Assembly: GCA_029948255.1 (NCBI GenBank)
Contig: JALIZF010001757.1
Coordinates: forward strand, 434,001-498,000
Source: Telmatactis stephensoni
Lineage: Eukaryota; Cnidaria; Anthozoa; Actiniaria; Isophelliidae
Direction: 5' to 3'
DNA length: 64,000 nt
The notes under the pieces were generated by a model. The model saw only the letters and a program-made list of their open reading frames with translations. It had not been told where the DNA came from and did no database searches. Each line of letters begins with the position of its first letter. Positions within the stretch are counted from its first letter, which is position 1. Below are positions 36,661-49,858 of the stretch, one piece after another. The translations under genes were made by a program, and so were the position numbers.

Positions 36661-36969
36661 ATGAATGCGGCAGTTTATCCATTACTGTTTAATTGTTTAT
36701 CTTGCTTCATTTTATTCCCATTACTTTTTCTTCCTGTTTTTCTTCTCCTTGATAGCTTTTTTTCATCAGTTTTATCCCTTTTCTTTTTTAACAATTTTGC
36801 TCAAGATTTCTTCAGTGGTGTATCTTCTATTTTTTCGCTCACCTACTATTTTCCTACATGTCACATTGTTATTTATTGTCTCCTTTTATACCCTTTTCTA
36901 CAAACGTATTTTGATTTATTCATTATTCAACACGTGCCATCTACTGAAATAACGAGAAACTAGATGTGT

Positions 36970-39900
36970 TATATGGAGAAAAAATCGAAGTAAAATAAAT
37001 ATAAAAATTGAGGGTAAACAAGAAAGCAAAATGAAATTATTGAAAAATAACCAATAGAATATCAAACCAATGACCAAAGGAAATTATGAGTTTCGAAGCC
37101 ATTAAAGTAAAACTCATCTGTTAGGTTTAGCAAAAAGATTAGACTTCCAAAACTAATTATCTTTTCATTTTGTTTAACAACAGGAGATATTTCGCTGCTT
37201 TTGTTTGGTCGTGCGGTATCATATTCTAGTTACCAAAATGCTTTAATTTTCGAAAGATAATTAGTAAGTTCCACCAGTAATTATAGGTCATACATGAATC
37301 AGAAGAATTTAAGTCAAAAGGAATAAATGCAAAACAAGAAGAATAAAAAACTTTTGATTTGTTGTGTTTGTTTACTTCAATTTAGCATTGTGCTAATTTC
37401 ATTGGACGTGGAATTTTTACGAATGCAATTTCCCACCCACTGGGATTGCTACTCGTTATAGAACTTTTTTAGTAAACAAACTATATTGTAATCCCTTTCA
37501 ATTTTAGCCGAGATTATCCTAAAATTGTGGTGAAAATGATGCTTTAAAAGATATTTTTCTAAAGAAAGATCGTCAATTTTACATGAACGGTTAAAAAAAT
37601 TGCCAATGTCTTTATATTCACCACGATACAAAAACTACTTTGCCTTGAAAACAGCTGAATAATTCCTAATTTGAAATTCAAACTGAAATAAGTTCAAAAT
37701 TTTAGCAAACTTTTATAAAAATCAAATATGTTGAAATTTGAAAAGCCAGTCGAAAATTAACAGTCACGTGTTATTGAGAAGAGACGGTCAAAATCAAAGT
37801 AGAGAAATATGATTTTCGCCCTACATATCTGAATATTGATAGCTTGCATTACAGTAAGAATACAAAATCGTATTGAAAACAGACTTAGTATCAGTATATA
37901 ACAGAAGACAGATAAATCATAAAGGTAAGCTTGTGCATGGTTTGTCATCTAAAGATATTCTAATTTTTGTGGTATTTGTTTTGTACAACTATACTTCTTT
38001 TTACAAAACATAATTTCGATCAACTTACGGTTTACCCAACAGATTTGACTTTTCAGTGAAAAATGTTCTATTAGGATCGAGACAACGCAGTGAAAACCAC
38101 AAATCGCCGCGAAGAAAACCCGCAACTGAATTTTTCCCGCCGAAAGTTGCATGTCTGTGGTAGCTTTGCACAGGCTCATTCAACTGAAATGTTAATCTCT
38201 GTAAAAAATTAAAAGTAACCACAGTTTCAGTATCCGTTGTGAGTACTTTTAAAATCTGAAGTAAGATTAACTACGAGATGTGTTTTTATAAGTTTTTAAG
38301 TCAATATCAAGTTAAATAAATGCTGAACACGAAGAAGGAGATTACAAAATCTCGGGTTGTGTTTCCGCGACTTTGTCGATAATAATAACAAACATACTTG
38401 AATATGTTAACGCTTAAAAAAACGAATAAAAAGTAGAAAATAAAAATTGTGATCCTGTACTGTTGATGATTATATCAGTGAATTCAAAGAGGACAAAAAA
38501 ACGACGCCGAAATGGAGAGATTTTGGAGTCAGTTTTTTTCTTTCGTTTTCTACAGACATCGACAATATCGTTTACAAATGTCAATTTTATCCTGATAAGT
38601 TTAGAAAAAATGGACTCTTACCATATCCTCTGCAAAGGGAAACAAAGAGGTCGAGTTTACCAAATTCTTTAAAAATGATTCCTCTAGATTTTCCAGCAAT
38701 ACGGCTTCAGACGGAGCGAGCTCTGTGTTTGTTATAAACCTCTTGCTACATCTGTATTAAGTTGAACACAGTTTCATGTCGATTCTCTGATTGGTTGAAA
38801 TACTTTCGATATTTGCATTTTTCAAACTCACTTTTTAAAATATCGAATTTTGCGGCTTCCTAATTCTTTATCAAAGACAATGATATATAAAAGGGAATTC
38901 CCAGCGCCTTATAAAAAGGCCTGCTCTCGAATTAAGTTGATAAGCTTGACTGAAATCTGTAAGAATATCTCTTAAACTACTCTGAGATCACTTCATTTGC
39001 ATAATTTTTTATTGTTAATATCAGACTTCAAAATAGAATTCTAACATTCTGAAAGTAAAAAGATGTACACGAGCAAATACTGAATATACTCTCAATTGGA
39101 AAACTAAAGCATCAATAGTAACTATCTATGTAGATGAAAACTAGTTTTGAACTTCTAGCTGATCAGTCCACTGTTTAAATCCGGAAAAAGACTTTACTTA
39201 AAAGGACCCGAAAATATCCAACTCACCACATAAAACTTGAAAAACATAGTTTCTAATTTGACCAGATAAATTAGTAAATGTATATCTTCCGTTTTCGCGC
39301 CAAAACCCTTCATTGTAAACACATTTATCTAACGACAACTGTTTTCAAGAATTTTTAACCTTAACCCTAAACCTACCTGAATATAATAGATCATATAAAT
39401 CTGTTTAAGCCCAACCGACTATGCTAAGGCGTTCATTTTAGCAAGAATAAAGGTGTCAGTTACCTTTCCTTAGATGAAGAGAGATATTTTGCCCTCTGAA
39501 TGAGAGAAAATCCCCCTTTTATCCCCCAATACTGATGAAATATTAAGCTTAATCCTCTGATACTGTTTTTCTGTGTTTTTGTTTTTAAGCCGGCTTACAT
39601 TGAAAAAAAAAAAACTGTAATTTTGTGGTTTGGCTGTTACTAACGGCGCTGTTTGGAATTCTAGATAACATTTCTTTTAATTTCTTTAAGGTTAAAGTCA
39701 ATAGTTATTTATATATTATTGTCAGAAAATTCTCGAGAAATAACACAGAAGCAATATATATAATTTGAACATCATTTTAAGTTTTTCCTCTTAAAAATAC
39801 GTTTAATAATATACTAGTGAGCCTTCTCGATGTTGAAAAATAAAGAAAATCGGATTCCCATAAAAACATTTTGGAGTCCCGTATTCTCATTAATCAGGCT

Positions 39901-40084
39901 TGAGTGCAATTACATAGTTGGGTGCTTCAAAAGCAATTTAGAGTAAAATATAGTTCAGTTTTAGCATCTCAAAGTGACACGTATCCACATACAATGGATT
40001 CATTTTATCTTATAGCTTTCCGGCTGACACCGTGGCAGAATGTAATACGCATGCGTGCGACAAGACGTCTCCCCAATGAGCTTT
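36970..40084. other. Gene-poor interval
   Basis: AT-rich; contains an inverted copy of repeat family P at 38078-38175 and a GATTGGTTGA motif near 38797. No exon set with consistent phases was found. Confidence 0.45.
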
Positions 40085-40420
40085 TATCATGTAATTCCAA
40101 AAGTCACAGTACAGAAATATAATTACCATAGCTGGAAAGAGCATGTCAATTTTAATAAAACTGTGATGAAGTTGGAATGAAGTAACTTTCAAACTAGATC
40201 TCGAAGATATTCGAAACTTTGTATGAAAACATTAGACAAGAGATGCCTACCAGCAAAGGCTAGGTATCTTAACAAATTCACACTTTTCAAAAATTCATAT
40301 TCTCGCGAGTTTTGGATTTAATTCCTTCAAACTTCACTGTCTTGCTAATTTTAACATGCTCTTTCCAACTATGGTAATTCTTTTTCTGTTTTACGAATTT
40401 AAAAATACCTGAAAACAGCT
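40085..40420 (-). repeat. Dispersed TIR repeat family B, copy 2
   Basis: Reverse-complement relative of 2866-3155: ATCATGTAATTCCAAAAGTC at the left, CTCGCGAGTTTTGGATT in the middle, CTTTCCAACTATGGTAATTC at the right. The GCGCATGCGC block at 40752-40790 stands at the same side as in copy 1, with G/GT-rich DNA between. Confidence 0.7.
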
Positions 40421-40562
40421 CAGTCTCTAGTAAAACTAACAAAACTTTACCGCGAAACTCAAGCCACATATAAGTCAAACTCAGTCTCTAAAACTTTGAG
40501 ATCGAGAGCGTACTTGTTGTATATTCTATTGTTTGCCTTTTTCTCCTAGACTTTTGTGTATG

Positions 40563-40690
40563 TGTGCATGTGTGTTGGGGGGGGGGGGGGGGAGGGGGGT
40601 TGGTTTGTTTGTTTGCTTGTTGTTGATGTTTTGTGGTGTTGTTTGTGCGTGTATGTTTGTGTGTGTGTTGTTGTTGTTTGTTTGTTTTAA
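40563..40690. repeat. G-rich and GT-rich low-complexity tract
   Basis: Sixteen G at about 40577-40592, AGGGGGG, then GTTT, TGTG and TTG repeats. Lies between two parts of family B-like sequence. Confidence 0.85.
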
Positions 40691-41046
40691 TCTTAAAAAC
40701 AAAACAAAAATATAAAATTATTCTAAAAATATTACTTTGGATTCTCGTGATCAAGACGGGAAGATACGTAAGCCCGCGAAATCTCGCGCATGCGCAGTCG
40801 TTTTACCGCGGTATCTTTCTGGCCTTGTTCAGTCCTCGTCGATTGCAACTGCTCGCGTCGTGACAGGAACCGGAGCCGAAATATATATCAGTGAAATTTG
40901 AATTTACTGATGACCGGGCCATTGACGGAGCCATAGTGAAAGTTATATTCGACCCTTGATTACCATTTTAAAAGCTTAAATAGCGATTTTTGTTATCGGG
41001 TCGTTTGAGAAACGGGCCCCTGCAGAGCATAACCTGGAAACTTAGG

Positions 41047-41265
41047 GGGTGTTTACATGCACTGGGAATATCCTAGCAGGCGAATCTTCCTACCTGCTAT
41101 ACATTTATTGCATTCTGTTTACATGAAAATTTGTGTCTTCACTTCGGGTATTAGGATCATCCTACTAATTAAAACAGAATCAGCAGTAAATGTATAGCAG
41201 GTAGGATGATTCGCCTGCTAGGATGATCGTAGTGCTAGGATGATCCTAGTGACATGTAAACACCC
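41047..41265. mobile_element. MITE family L
   Basis: TIRs GGGTGTTTACATG at 41047 and CATGTAAACACCC ending at 41265. The interior has paired CCTGCTATACATTTA/TAAATGTATAGCAGG arms and repeated TAGGATGATC. Confidence 0.8.
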
Positions 41266-41361
41266 ACTAAAACACGCGCATTAACTTAGAGAAGATTTCG
41301 TACGGAAACTCGACGCGCGGCGGTGTTTTATATGCCGTATTGTGATGTCTATTTAACAAAT

Positions 41362-41700
41362 AGAGCATCTTTTTTCGTGCTCCGTTCAGTAATACAGCAC
41401 GCACGAAGTGACGAGAGCACGAAAGAAGTGCTTATTAATGAACGGAGCACGCAAAAAGATGTTCTACTTGTTTTATTATTATAATTATATTGTTCTACTT
41501 GTTTTATTATTATTATTATTATATATTTTGAAGTAAATATTTAAGGGAAAAAATTCGATTTTCTCCGTACAAAAATTCCAAATGTGCGCGCGCGCGGTCG
41601 AGCTCGCGCCGCTGACATCAGAACTGTGCTCCGTTCTCTAATAAAGCACAGCTTTCAGCCAATCAGAGCGCGCGTATCGACAAGGGTATATAATAATAAA
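41362..41700. mobile_element. Fold-back cluster M
   Basis: 41362-41465 is a hairpin (AGAGCATCTTTTTTCGTGCT against GCACGCAAAAAGATGTTCT). A second CTCCGTTCTCTAATAAAGCA block and AGCCAATCAGAGCGCGCG follow at 41625-41675, recalling element C. A family A fragment with GGTCATACGACAACTGC ends near 41765. Confidence 0.65.
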
Positions 41701-42231
41701 AAATTAGAAATAATCCCAGCCGTGAACGTGAGGTGAAGTTTTCTCGGTCATACGACAACTGCTTTATTATGGATACCTCAGAGAAAAGGATGCATGGCTT
41801 GGGTAGTAGAGCATTCTGAGGGACTCCGTTTGGAACAGAAAAGATGGTATTGATGTTGCGTTGTTAATTTTTTCCTCAAATGTTTGGGTATTGGTTTTGC
41901 GCGGTGTTCTCAGAGCTACTGAGCTTACATGACTGCACACGCCTAGCTTTATTTACTCGCATTTGATTTGACTGGCATTCTAGACCGTTACGCACAACTT
42001 TGTAGGCATATTTACTTGATACAACTATTGCGTCTGAATACAATTTCAGTATGACATGTAAATAATTCATCGCTCGAAGTATCTTACAATTCTTAGATAC
42101 TATAACGTACCTCAAAACCCTACTACCTCGAATTCACGTCTCACAAATGGAGCCCAAAACCTTGAAGGGTAGTTTTAGAATACTAATAGACTGAAAACTT
42201 TGGACGAGTGATTTATTTGAGACTCACCAGG

Positions 42232-42798
42232 TGTTAGCTTTGTTAGCTATTTACCGATATATCCAGTTACTGTTTAATTGTTTGCTAAGTTAGTTAATGA
42301 TTATTTAAACCTGATTGTTGCATAAGCCCACGTGTAGGGCACATAATCCTTTAGTTATCGCATTGTAATCGACCACGCTACGCTACAAAATCTACTTTAT
42401 AATTCTAAGTCTACTTTCTACGAATTCTACGCTACCTACGTATACCAAAGTAAGTGATTCTTTTAGTGATTATATTAGAAATTTATAGTTTAATTGATTC
42501 GTTTGCAATCGTGATTTGAATGTCTTTAAATGTATCTCTTATAATAGTTATTGTGTGACGCGTACCTCAATGAGATGTACTTAGAGAACTATTTAGCTAG
42601 TTATCATCCTTTAGATATAGTTATTAGACTTTAATTATAACCTTTTATTGTAAATTTACGCTAGTTTTCCTCAATCTAAATTACAGTTCGAACCACGTTT
42701 CTACATCAACTTGATCAATATCTAATAAATCAGTTTGGATAAGTGCGTTCGTCTGGTATACCTATATGCTGCTAATTAACCTGTAATCGTGGATTACA
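42232..42798 (+). repeat. 5' LTR of the BEL element
   Basis: 567 bp, begins TGTTAGC and ends GGATTACA. Same length as the 3' LTR, with one mismatch. Confidence 0.95.
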
Positions 42799-42983
42799 TT
42801 AGTTCGAATTTGTTACGTGAAGCTACATATTCTACGAATATCCATCGTTTCTACTGTCTACGCGTCCACATGTGAGTATGGTTTCAAAAGAATGATTGGA
42901 ATGTTTGCTTGGTCTTCGACGATATTATCTCCATGTGTGCCTAAAAGAATGATCGGAATGCAGTCAATTTCCTGAGCAAAACG

Positions 42984-45900
42984 ATGGAGGAATTGCGACA
43001 ACTAAAGAGAGCCAGAAGCGCTGCCAAAGGCGTTATTACTAGAAAACAAAATGAAATTAAAGAATTATTGCTTACTAAAGATTTAGAAACAATCAATGAG
43101 AAAATTCCTGAACTAGAAACGGCGATGGACAATTTTCGAACTGCTCACGAAATCTACCACGCTAAACTCACCGACGAATGTGACATCGATGAATCAAAAG
43201 AATACCTCGAAGCGGAAATCGTAAGAGTAGGCTATCTAAAGCATCGAATAGAGCTTATAACGTCAGCCCATAATTCTCGTCAATCAGGCGACCAAGACGA
43301 TGACAACATCAGCGTCGTAAGCTCCTGTAGCTCACGCTCGCGTCAAAGGTCAGAGGCCGCTGCAAGAAAGGCCGCACTGAAGGCACAAGCGGCGTTCCTC
43401 GAAAGGCGACAAGCCCTTCAGGACAAAGAATTGCGTTTGAAGCAAGAGATCGAGCGGTTTGATATCGAGACGCAAATAGCTATGGCGGACGCTGAAGAAA
43501 AGGCCTATGACGAAGAGACGGACTTGGACGAGAACGGCGAAAAACCGGAACCGGACGAGGAAGGCGAACAGTCGGAATACGGCAAGAAGCCATCGAAATT
43601 AGCAGAAGACAAGAAACCAGCAATATCAGTGGATATCAAGGAGCCATCAACCATGGAGAAACCAGCTGGCACCAAGAAAAATGTGAATGTCAAAGAATCA
43701 ACGAATCCTAAGATAAAGAAAGAAGACGAAGCTGCCCAGAAAAGACAAACACAGCGGATAGAAGACCTGTTAGTCCAGCAGCAACGGCATACGCTTGCCT
43801 TGATGCTGCCTCAGCCGGAAGTGCCCACGTTCGACGGTGACCCCGTAGAATATTGCAGCTTTGTTAGAGCCTTCGAGAACATTATTGAGCTCAAGACCGA
43901 TAATGACAGCGCGAAATTGTACTATCTCGTACAATATACCAAGGGAGACGTGCAGGAATTGATGCGAAGTTGCTTGTCGATGAGCCCGTCAGAAGGCTAC
44001 AAAGAAGCCCGGAAGTTGCTAAAGCAACGGTATGGACAAAACTACAAGATAGCGGCTTCCTACGTCTCCAGACTAACAGAAGGCCCACCGATCAAAACCG
44101 AAACAGGCGAAGCACTGCGCAAGCTCTCTACTCTGCTTACGAGTTGCAAGAACACATTAAAAGAAATCGGCTTCTTGAATAAAATGGAGAACCCAGACAC
44201 ACTAAAGCGTATCGTCGACAAGCTGCCGTACGGCTTACGACTTAAGTGGCGTGACGTCGCCGATTCTATCACAGAGAAGAAACAACGAGAGATCACCATC
44301 GACGATTTAGCTACTTTCGTGGAGGACCGTGCTAGAGTAGCCGCTCATCCAATATTTGGTAACGTGTCACTGGGAAGTGAAAACAACTCGGCCAAGTTCA
44401 GGAACAGAGAAGAACGAAATGCGCGCAGAGCAGTCTCGTTTGCGACTCGAGTAGACTCCAGGGCATCGTTGGTCAACAGTTCGAAACCTGACAATAAAGG
44501 CCACGATTCCGCAACGACAAGAAGGCTCCCGGAATGTCCCTCGTGTCGCTGTAACCATTGGCTTTCCCAGTGCGCAACCTTCAAAGCAATGGCTTTAGAG
44601 GAAAGACTCAAGTTCGTCCGTGACAAAGGATTGTGCGACAACTGCCTTAACTATGGTCACATAGCTAACTCCTGTCCAAAGGCGAGCTTCTGCAAAGTAG
44701 ACGGCTGCGAACAGAAACATTCAACATACCTTCACCCAAAGCAGATCACTAAAGAACCGAAGTACGACGGCAATGCAACCAGCGGCGATTCGAAGCAAAC
44801 CGTTAACCAGACCGTCGCACATGCTCGCAACGGTTACGTCAGGAGTCAATCAATTGCCCCTCTCCGCAAGTTGACAGCTCTACCCATAGTCCCGGTGAAT
44901 GTAAAGGCACAAGGCTCCAATGAAGTAGTACAAACGTACGCGTTCCTCGATGGAGGATCGAACACTTCGTTTTGCACAGAAAGACTCAAACACGTGCTCA
45001 ACGTCCAAGGAAAGGAGACCACGTTATCCATCACCACTATAGAAAAGGTCAACAGCAACACCGGAACAACAGTCCTTGGCCTCGAAGTCTCATCTCTGGA
45101 TGGTAATGGTCATGTAGAACTACCTACTGTATTTTCCATCGCAAGTCTTCCAGTCTCAACCGAAAGTATGGCTAGTCAAGTAGATGTGAACAGGTGGCCA
45201 CACTTTAAAGGTCTTATTCTGCCAAGCATCGATGCAGAGGTCGATCTACTGATCGGCAGCGATGTTCCTCGCGCGCTACAACCGGAAGAAGTAATAGGAG
45301 GACTGGAAGATGAACCATACGCCATGAAGACCATTCTAGGATGGGCTGTAGTGGGACCACTGAAAAAGGAAGTCCATGCCTTTCACACATCGAACTTTGT
45401 TCAATCTAACGTAGACCTCGAAAGTCAGTTCAAAGGCTTCTGCAATATGGAGTTCAACGATTCACTCCATGACGGCAAGAAAACGATGTCGCAAGAAGAC
45501 AAACGTGCAGTAAAGGTCATGGAAGAAACAATACAGCTTAAGGACGGTCATTACGAATTAGCGTTGCCATGGAAACATCGACCTCCGCGCTTAGAGAATA
45601 ACAAGAGGGTTGCCGAACGTCGGCTGCATCTTCTGAAAGGAAGGCTAACCAAGGACCCTAAGCTGCTGCACCTGTATACGGATGTTATGAATGATCTACT
45701 ACTGAAAGGTTACGCTAGGCGAATCCCGTTAGAAATATTGAGTCAGCCCAACGACATCACCTGGTACTTACCTCACCATGCGGTATTCCACTCACAGAAG
45801 CCTGGTAAGCTTAGAGTCGTGTTTGATTGCTCCGCAAAGCACAACGGCACTTCTCTGAACGAACAGCTGCTGCAAGGGCCAGACCTAACCAACTCGCTGG

Positions 45901-48659
45901 TGGGTGTGCTTACTAGATTCCGAGAAGAGCCGATCGCCTTCATGTCCGACGTAGAAGCGATGTTCCATCAAGTACGAGTCGCGCCCCAAGATTGCAGTGC
46001 GCTTCGGTTTCTGTGGTGGCCCGACGGGGACCTCGGCAACACCCCACAAGAACACCAGATGATGGTACATTTATTCGGCGGCACTTCGTCTCCGAGCTGC
46101 GCGAACTTCGCGCTACGGAAGACTGCAGATGATAACAAAGACGAGTTTGATCAAGAAGCTATCGACACTGTCAAGCACAACTTCTACGTAGACGACTGCC
46201 TCAAGTCGGTTGAGTCAGAAGCTGTCGCTACTCGACTCGTCGAACAGTTGCGGAAGTTACTAGCAAGAGGCGGATTCCGTTTGACCAAGTGGTTGTGCAA
46301 CTCTCAAAACGTGATGCAAGCGATACCTGAAACCGAGAGAGCGGTCTCAGTAAAGGAACTCGACTTCGACAAGCTACACACAGAAAGAGCACTTGGTATA
46401 CGCTGGAACGTCACGTCAGACAAGTTCGGGTTCAAGATCGACATCAAGGATAAGCCACCGACGCGAAGAGGCATATTATCAATCGTGAGCTCAGTCTACG
46501 ATCCATTGGGTTTTGCCGCCCCGTTTATACTACCAGCGAAAATGCTACTTCAGGAGCTATGCCGAAAAAGGCTCGGCTGGGACGACGAAATTCAACAAGA
46601 AGATTTGAAAATATGGCATGCCTGGAAGGAAGACCTACCCAAGTTGGAACACCTCACTGTCAATCGCTGCCTAAAGCCGGAAAACTTTGGGAGTATAGCT
46701 CACAGTCAGCTGCACAGCTTCAGCGATGCGTCGCAGCACGGCTATGGAGCAGTAACTTACCTACGAATCGTCAACTCTCGCGGGGATGTCCACTGCTCAT
46801 TCATTATCGGCAAAGCAAGACTGGCGCCACTTAAACCCTTAACGGTGCCAAGAATGGAGCTGTCCGCCGCCGTCTTGGCAACAAGACTAGACAGGATGGC
46901 TAAGAAGGAACTCTCAATACCGCTCACAGAAGAATCTCTTTTCTGGACCGACAGCACCTGCGTCTTAAGCTATATCGAAAACGAAACCAAGCGCTTTCAA
47001 ACGTTCGTGGCCAACAGGATAGCTGCTATACACGACGCGACCTCTCCATCACAGTGGAAGTACGTCAACACTGCTTTGAACCCAGCTGATGACGCCTCTA
47101 GGGGTTTGCCAGTTACGGAATCACTCGGCGACGTCCGTTGGATCAATGGACCACATTTCCTTCGCCAACCAGAAGCATCCTGGCCAAAGCGACCGGGAGC
47201 AGACATCAAGATAAAGGAGGACGACCCCGAGCTGAAAAGAGATGTTATTGCTTGCACAACGTCAGCAGACGTGCAAGCAGAATCCATTTCCAAGATCTTT
47301 GAAAGATTCTCGTCCTGGATCCGACTGAAGAAATTTGTAGCCTGGATGCTGCGCTACAAGCGGAACCTGAAGGGATCAAGATCTACGGCCGAGAAGAGGA
47401 CAAGAGCCGCGCAAAGGGAGATTCAGCCATTGACAGTCGACGAAATGCAAGCTGCAGAGTTCGAAATCCTGAGGCACATACAATCCCAACACTTCAAAGA
47501 AGAGCTATCAAATCTCAGTGAAACTGAAAATGTCTACTCTAGCAGACCAAGCAACCTCAAAAAGTCCAGTAACATCTACAAGCTCGATCCCGTCCTTAAC
47601 CACGGACTAATCCGGGTCGGAGGAAGACTAAAGAACGCAGACGTGGACTTTGAAGCTAAGCATCCAGTCTTGTTGCCCAAACAGCACCATGTCGTGACGC
47701 TGATAGTGAGACACTATCACGAAGATGCAGGCCACTCTGGAGCAGAACACGTTCTTGCCTTACTCCGCGAAAGGTTCTGGATCATCAACGCCCGAGCCGT
47801 TATACGAAGGATCTCTAACGATTGCGTCCCCTGTAGGAAAAGACAGGGGCCGGTAGGCGAGCAAAAGATGGCAGACCTCCCAAACGACCGCGTCACGGCA
47901 GACAAGCCCCCATTTACCTTTGTGGGAGTTGATTACTTCGGACCATTTACAGTACGAAGAGGAAGAAGTCAAGTCAAGCGCTACGGCGCCCTGTTCACGT
48001 GTCTAACAACTCGAGCCATTCACATCGAAGTCGCTCATAGCCTGGATACTGACTCGTTCATCAACTCGATGAGGAGATTCATCGCCAGGAGAGGAATGCC
48101 TGAAGAGATCAGATCCGACAACGGTACCAATTTTGTTGGTGGCGAGAAGGAACTCCGAAAGGCCTTAAGCGACTGGAACCAGCAACAGATTCATTCTTTC
48201 CTACTGCAGAGAAACGTGAAGTGGACCTTCAATCCCCCAGTCGGCTCCCATCACGGCGGTGTATGGGAGCGCTGCATCAGGACAGTCCGTAAGGTTATGA
48301 ATGGCCTGATGAAAGAACAAACGCTAGACGACGAAGGCCTGGCAACCCTGATGTGCGAGGTGGAGTCCATAGTCAATAGTCGACCTATAACAAAGTCCTC
48401 AGAAGATCCCAAGGACCTAGAAGCGCTCACACCCAACCACCTCCTTCTGCTACGACACAACCCTAACCAGCCACCTGGTCAGTTCGACCACGATGACAAG
48501 GACTTGGCGCCATCTACGCGAGACGTAGATGGCGCCAAGTCCAGTATCTGGCGAATGTATTCTGGCGGAGGTGGATCAAAGAATATCTCCCCTCTCTGCA
48601 ATCAAGGCAGAAGTGGTGCAAACCGCAAAGAAACTTGGAAGAAGGTGACCTTGTCTTAG
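42984..48659 (+). CDS. gag-pol: BEL/Pao Gag-Pol polyprotein, frame broken near the C-terminus
   Basis: One 1891-codon frame. In order: a charged coiled-coil N-terminus (1-260); DUF1759-type gag domain from about 272 (VPTFDGDP); cysteine/histidine knuckles at about 518-582 ([23 protein letters not shown]); protease-like DGGSNTSF at about 655; reverse transcriptase with LPHHAVF near 929 and YVDD near 1067; Pao peptidase/RNase H region with HSFSDAS near 1245; integrase HHCC zinc-binding segment at about 1568-1620; catalytic core with GVDYFG near 1648, SDNGTNF near 1711 and GVWE near 1759. The last about 50 codons (after 48499) are out of frame: the expected tail reads on in another frame to 48826. 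The switch coincides with a palindrome at 48498-48540. Apart from this the frame is clean, in keeping with the near-identical LTRs. Confidence 0.93.
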   Translation: MEELRQLKRARSAAKGVITRKQNEIKELLLTKDLETINEKIPELETAMDNFRTAHEIYHAKLTDECDIDESKEYLEAEIVRVGYLKHRIELITSAHNSRQSGDQDDDNISVVSSCSSRSRQRSEAAARKAALKAQAAFLERRQALQDKELRLKQEIERFDIETQIAMADAEEKAYDEETDLDENGEKPEPDEEGEQSEYGKKPSKLAEDKKPAISVDIKEPSTMEKPAGTKKNVNVKESTNPKIKKEDEAAQKRQTQRIEDLLVQQQRHTLALMLPQPEVPTFDGDPVEYCSFVRAFENIIELKTDNDSAKLYYLVQYTKGDVQELMRSCLSMSPSEGYKEARKLLKQRYGQNYKIAASYVSRLTEGPPIKTETGEALRKLSTLLTSCKNTLKEIGFLNKMENPDTLKRIVDKLPYGLRLKWRDVADSITEKKQREITIDDLATFVEDRARVAAHPIFGNVSLGSENNSAKFRNREERNARRAVSFATRVDSRASLVNSSKPDNKGHDSATTRRLPECPSCRCNHWLSQCATFKAMALEERLKFVRDKGLCDNCLNYGHIANSCPKASFCKVDGCEQKHSTYLHPKQITKEPKYDGNATSGDSKQTVNQTVAHARNGYVRSQSIAPLRKLTALPIVPVNVKAQGSNEVVQTYAFLDGGSNTSFCTERLKHVLNVQGKETTLSITTIEKVNSNTGTTVLGLEVSSLDGNGHVELPTVFSIASLPVSTESMASQVDVNRWPHFKGLILPSIDAEVDLLIGSDVPRALQPEEVIGGLEDEPYAMKTILGWAVVGPLKKEVHAFHTSNFVQSNVDLESQFKGFCNMEFNDSLHDGKKTMSQEDKRAVKVMEETIQLKDGHYELALPWKHRPPRLENNKRVAERRLHLLKGRLTKDPKLLHLYTDVMNDLLLKGYARRIPLEILSQPNDITWYLPHHAVFHSQKPGKLRVVFDCSAKHNGTSLNEQLLQGPDLTNSLVGVLTRFREEPIAFMSDVEAMFHQVRVAPQDCSALRFLWWPDGDLGNTPQEHQMMVHLFGGTSSPSCANFALRKTADDNKDEFDQEAIDTVKHNFYVDDCLKSVESEAVATRLVEQLRKLLARGGFRLTKWLCNSQNVMQAIPETERAVSVKELDFDKLHTERALGIRWNVTSDKFGFKIDIKDKPPTRRGILSIVSSVYDPLGFAAPFILPAKMLLQELCRKRLGWDDEIQQEDLKIWHAWKEDLPKLEHLTVNRCLKPENFGSIAHSQLHSFSDASQHGYGAVTYLRIVNSRGDVHCSFIIGKARLAPLKPLTVPRMELSAAVLATRLDRMAKKELSIPLTEESLFWTDSTCVLSYIENETKRFQTFVANRIAAIHDATSPSQWKYVNTALNPADDASRGLPVTESLGDVRWINGPHFLRQPEASWPKRPGADIKIKEDDPELKRDVIACTTSADVQAESISKIFERFSSWIRLKKFVAWMLRYKRNLKGSRSTAEKRTRAAQREIQPLTVDEMQAAEFEILRHIQSQHFKEELSNLSETENVYSSRPSNLKKSSNIYKLDPVLNHGLIRVGGRLKNADVDFEAKHPVLLPKQHHVVTLIVRHYHEDAGHSGAEHVLALLRERFWIINARAVIRRISNDCVPCRKRQGPVGEQKMADLPNDRVTADKPPFTFVGVDYFGPFTVRRGRSQVKRYGALFTCLTTRAIHIEVAHSLDTDSFINSMRRFIARRGMPEEIRSDNGTNFVGGEKELRKALSDWNQQQIHSFLLQRNVKWTFNPPVGSHHGGVWERCIRTVRKVMNGLMKEQTLDDEGLATLMCEVESIVNSRPITKSSEDPKDLEALTPNHLLLLRHNPNQPPGQFDHDDKDLAPSTRDVDGAKSSIWRMYSGGGGSKNISPLCNQGRSGANRKETWKKVTLS
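48498..48540. repeat. Short perfect inverted repeat at the integrase frame break
   Basis: GGACTTGGCGCCATCTACG, 5-bp loop CGAGA, then its exact complement. The right arm lies in the frame of the downstream tail; the left arm is its inverted copy. Confidence 0.95.
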
Positions 48660-48826
48660 TTGTCGACGAGACGCTGCCTAGAGGTTCGTGGCCCCTGGGC
48701 AGAATTGTGGAAACTCACCGAAATTCATCTGATGGCTACGTGCGTCGAGTAACACTGAAGACCAAGACATCGCAACTTGTAAGACCCGTGGATAAAGTCG
48801 TGCTGCTTGAAGCAGTCAAGTCATAA
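48520..48826 (+). pseudogene. Out-of-frame C-terminal tail of the BEL integrase
   Basis: From the right arm of the palindrome onward, the frame ending at the stop at 48826 encodes the conserved BEL C-terminal domain. The part from 48635 contains [19 protein letters not shown] and RPVDKV. It continues the upstream polyprotein but is displaced from its frame, so the element as it stands would produce a truncated integrase unless frameshifting occurs. Confidence 0.85.
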
Positions 48827-48956
48827 ACTGACGAACACTTAGAGTATGAACGTTTCAGTAGATATAATTACTTTTATTGTTAACAATTCATTAACAATGT
48901 ATTATCGATAATCTAGGGTGACCCCTACCCACTTCAATGTAAAGGCAGCCACGCCT

Positions 48957-48970
48957 TTAAGGGGCCGGAA
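48957..48970 (+). promoter_or_regulatory. Polypurine tract-like primer site
   Basis: TTAAGGGGCCGGAA directly abuts the 3' LTR, where plus-strand priming is expected in LTR elements. Confidence 0.55.
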
Positions 48971-49537
48971 TGTTAGCTTTGTTAGCTATTTACCGATATA
49001 TCCAGTTACTGTTTAATTGTTTGCTAAGTTAGTTAATGATTATTTAAACCTGATTGTTGCATAAGCCCACGTGTAGGGCACATAATCCTTTAGTTATCGC
49101 ATTGTAATCGACCACGCTACGCTACAAAATCTACTTTATAATTCTAAGTCTACTTTCTACGAATTCTACGCTACCTACGTATACCAAAGTAAGTGATTCT
49201 TTTAGTGATTATATTAGAAATTTATAGTTTAATTGATTCGTTTGCAGTCGTGATTTGAATGTCTTTAAATGTATCTCTTATAATAGTTATTGTGTGACGC
49301 GTACCTCAATGAGATGTACTTAGAGAACTATTTAGCTAGTTATCATCCTTTAGATATAGTTATTAGACTTTAATTATAACCTTTTATTGTAAATTTACGC
49401 TAGTTTTCCTCAATCTAAATTACAGTTCGAACCACGTTTCTACATCAACTTGATCAATATCTAATAAATCAGTTTGGATAAGTGCGTTCGTCTGGTATAC
49501 CTATATGCTGCTAATTAACCTGTAATCGTGGATTACA
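48971..49537 (+). repeat. 3' LTR of the BEL element
   Basis: 567 bp, identical to the 5' LTR except at 49247. Confidence 0.95.
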
Positions 49538-49770
49538 GCTACGTTTACACGGTACCGGTTGAAATTTTAATCGGTTGAAAATTTGTACGTGTAAATGTTT
49601 TGTTTTCACGGAGCCAGACTAACCGTACAAAAAATCAAATGGCTAGCCGTGCAAATTTTCGTGTAAACAGAAGATAGTGTTGTCCAAAAAAGAGATGGTT
49701 CCATGTAAACAGCATGTACCGGTTTTATTTTCGACCGGTTAAAATTTCAACCGGTACCGTGTAAAGGCAG
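49538..49770. mobile_element. MITE family N directly abutting the BEL 3' LTR
   Basis: TIRs GTTTACACGGTACCGGTTGA at the left and its near-complement (TCAACCGGTACCGTGTAAA) at the right. The interior has a second inverted pair (CGTGTAAATG, CATGTAAACAG). It starts at the base after the LTR. Confidence 0.8.
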
Positions 49771-49858
49771 TCTAAAATTCAATGAACTAAAAATAACAAA
49801 TTAAATTGTTGCAATTTTTCATTTAACTGATCTCACTGGTTTGTCACACTGACAGAGA

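Larger units (their letters stand above)
42232..49537 (+). mobile_element. BEL/Pao LTR retrotransposon, full length and very young
   Basis: Two 567-bp LTRs (TGTTAG to TTACA) enclose one gag-pol frame with domain order gag, zinc knuckles, protease, reverse transcriptase, RNase H, integrase, which is the BEL/Pao order. The LTRs differ by a single base (A at 42508, G at 49247). A purine-rich TTAAGGGGCCGGAA precedes the 3' LTR. No 5-bp target duplication is seen: the left flank ends CCAGG and the right flank starts GCTAC. I could not identify a primer-binding site with a standard TGG start after the 5' LTR. Confidence 0.95.

Noticed and set aside
42984..48460. Many antisense ORFs of 60-100 aa within the BEL polyprotein
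   Set aside because: Shadows of the long sense frame; none has a recognisable domain.
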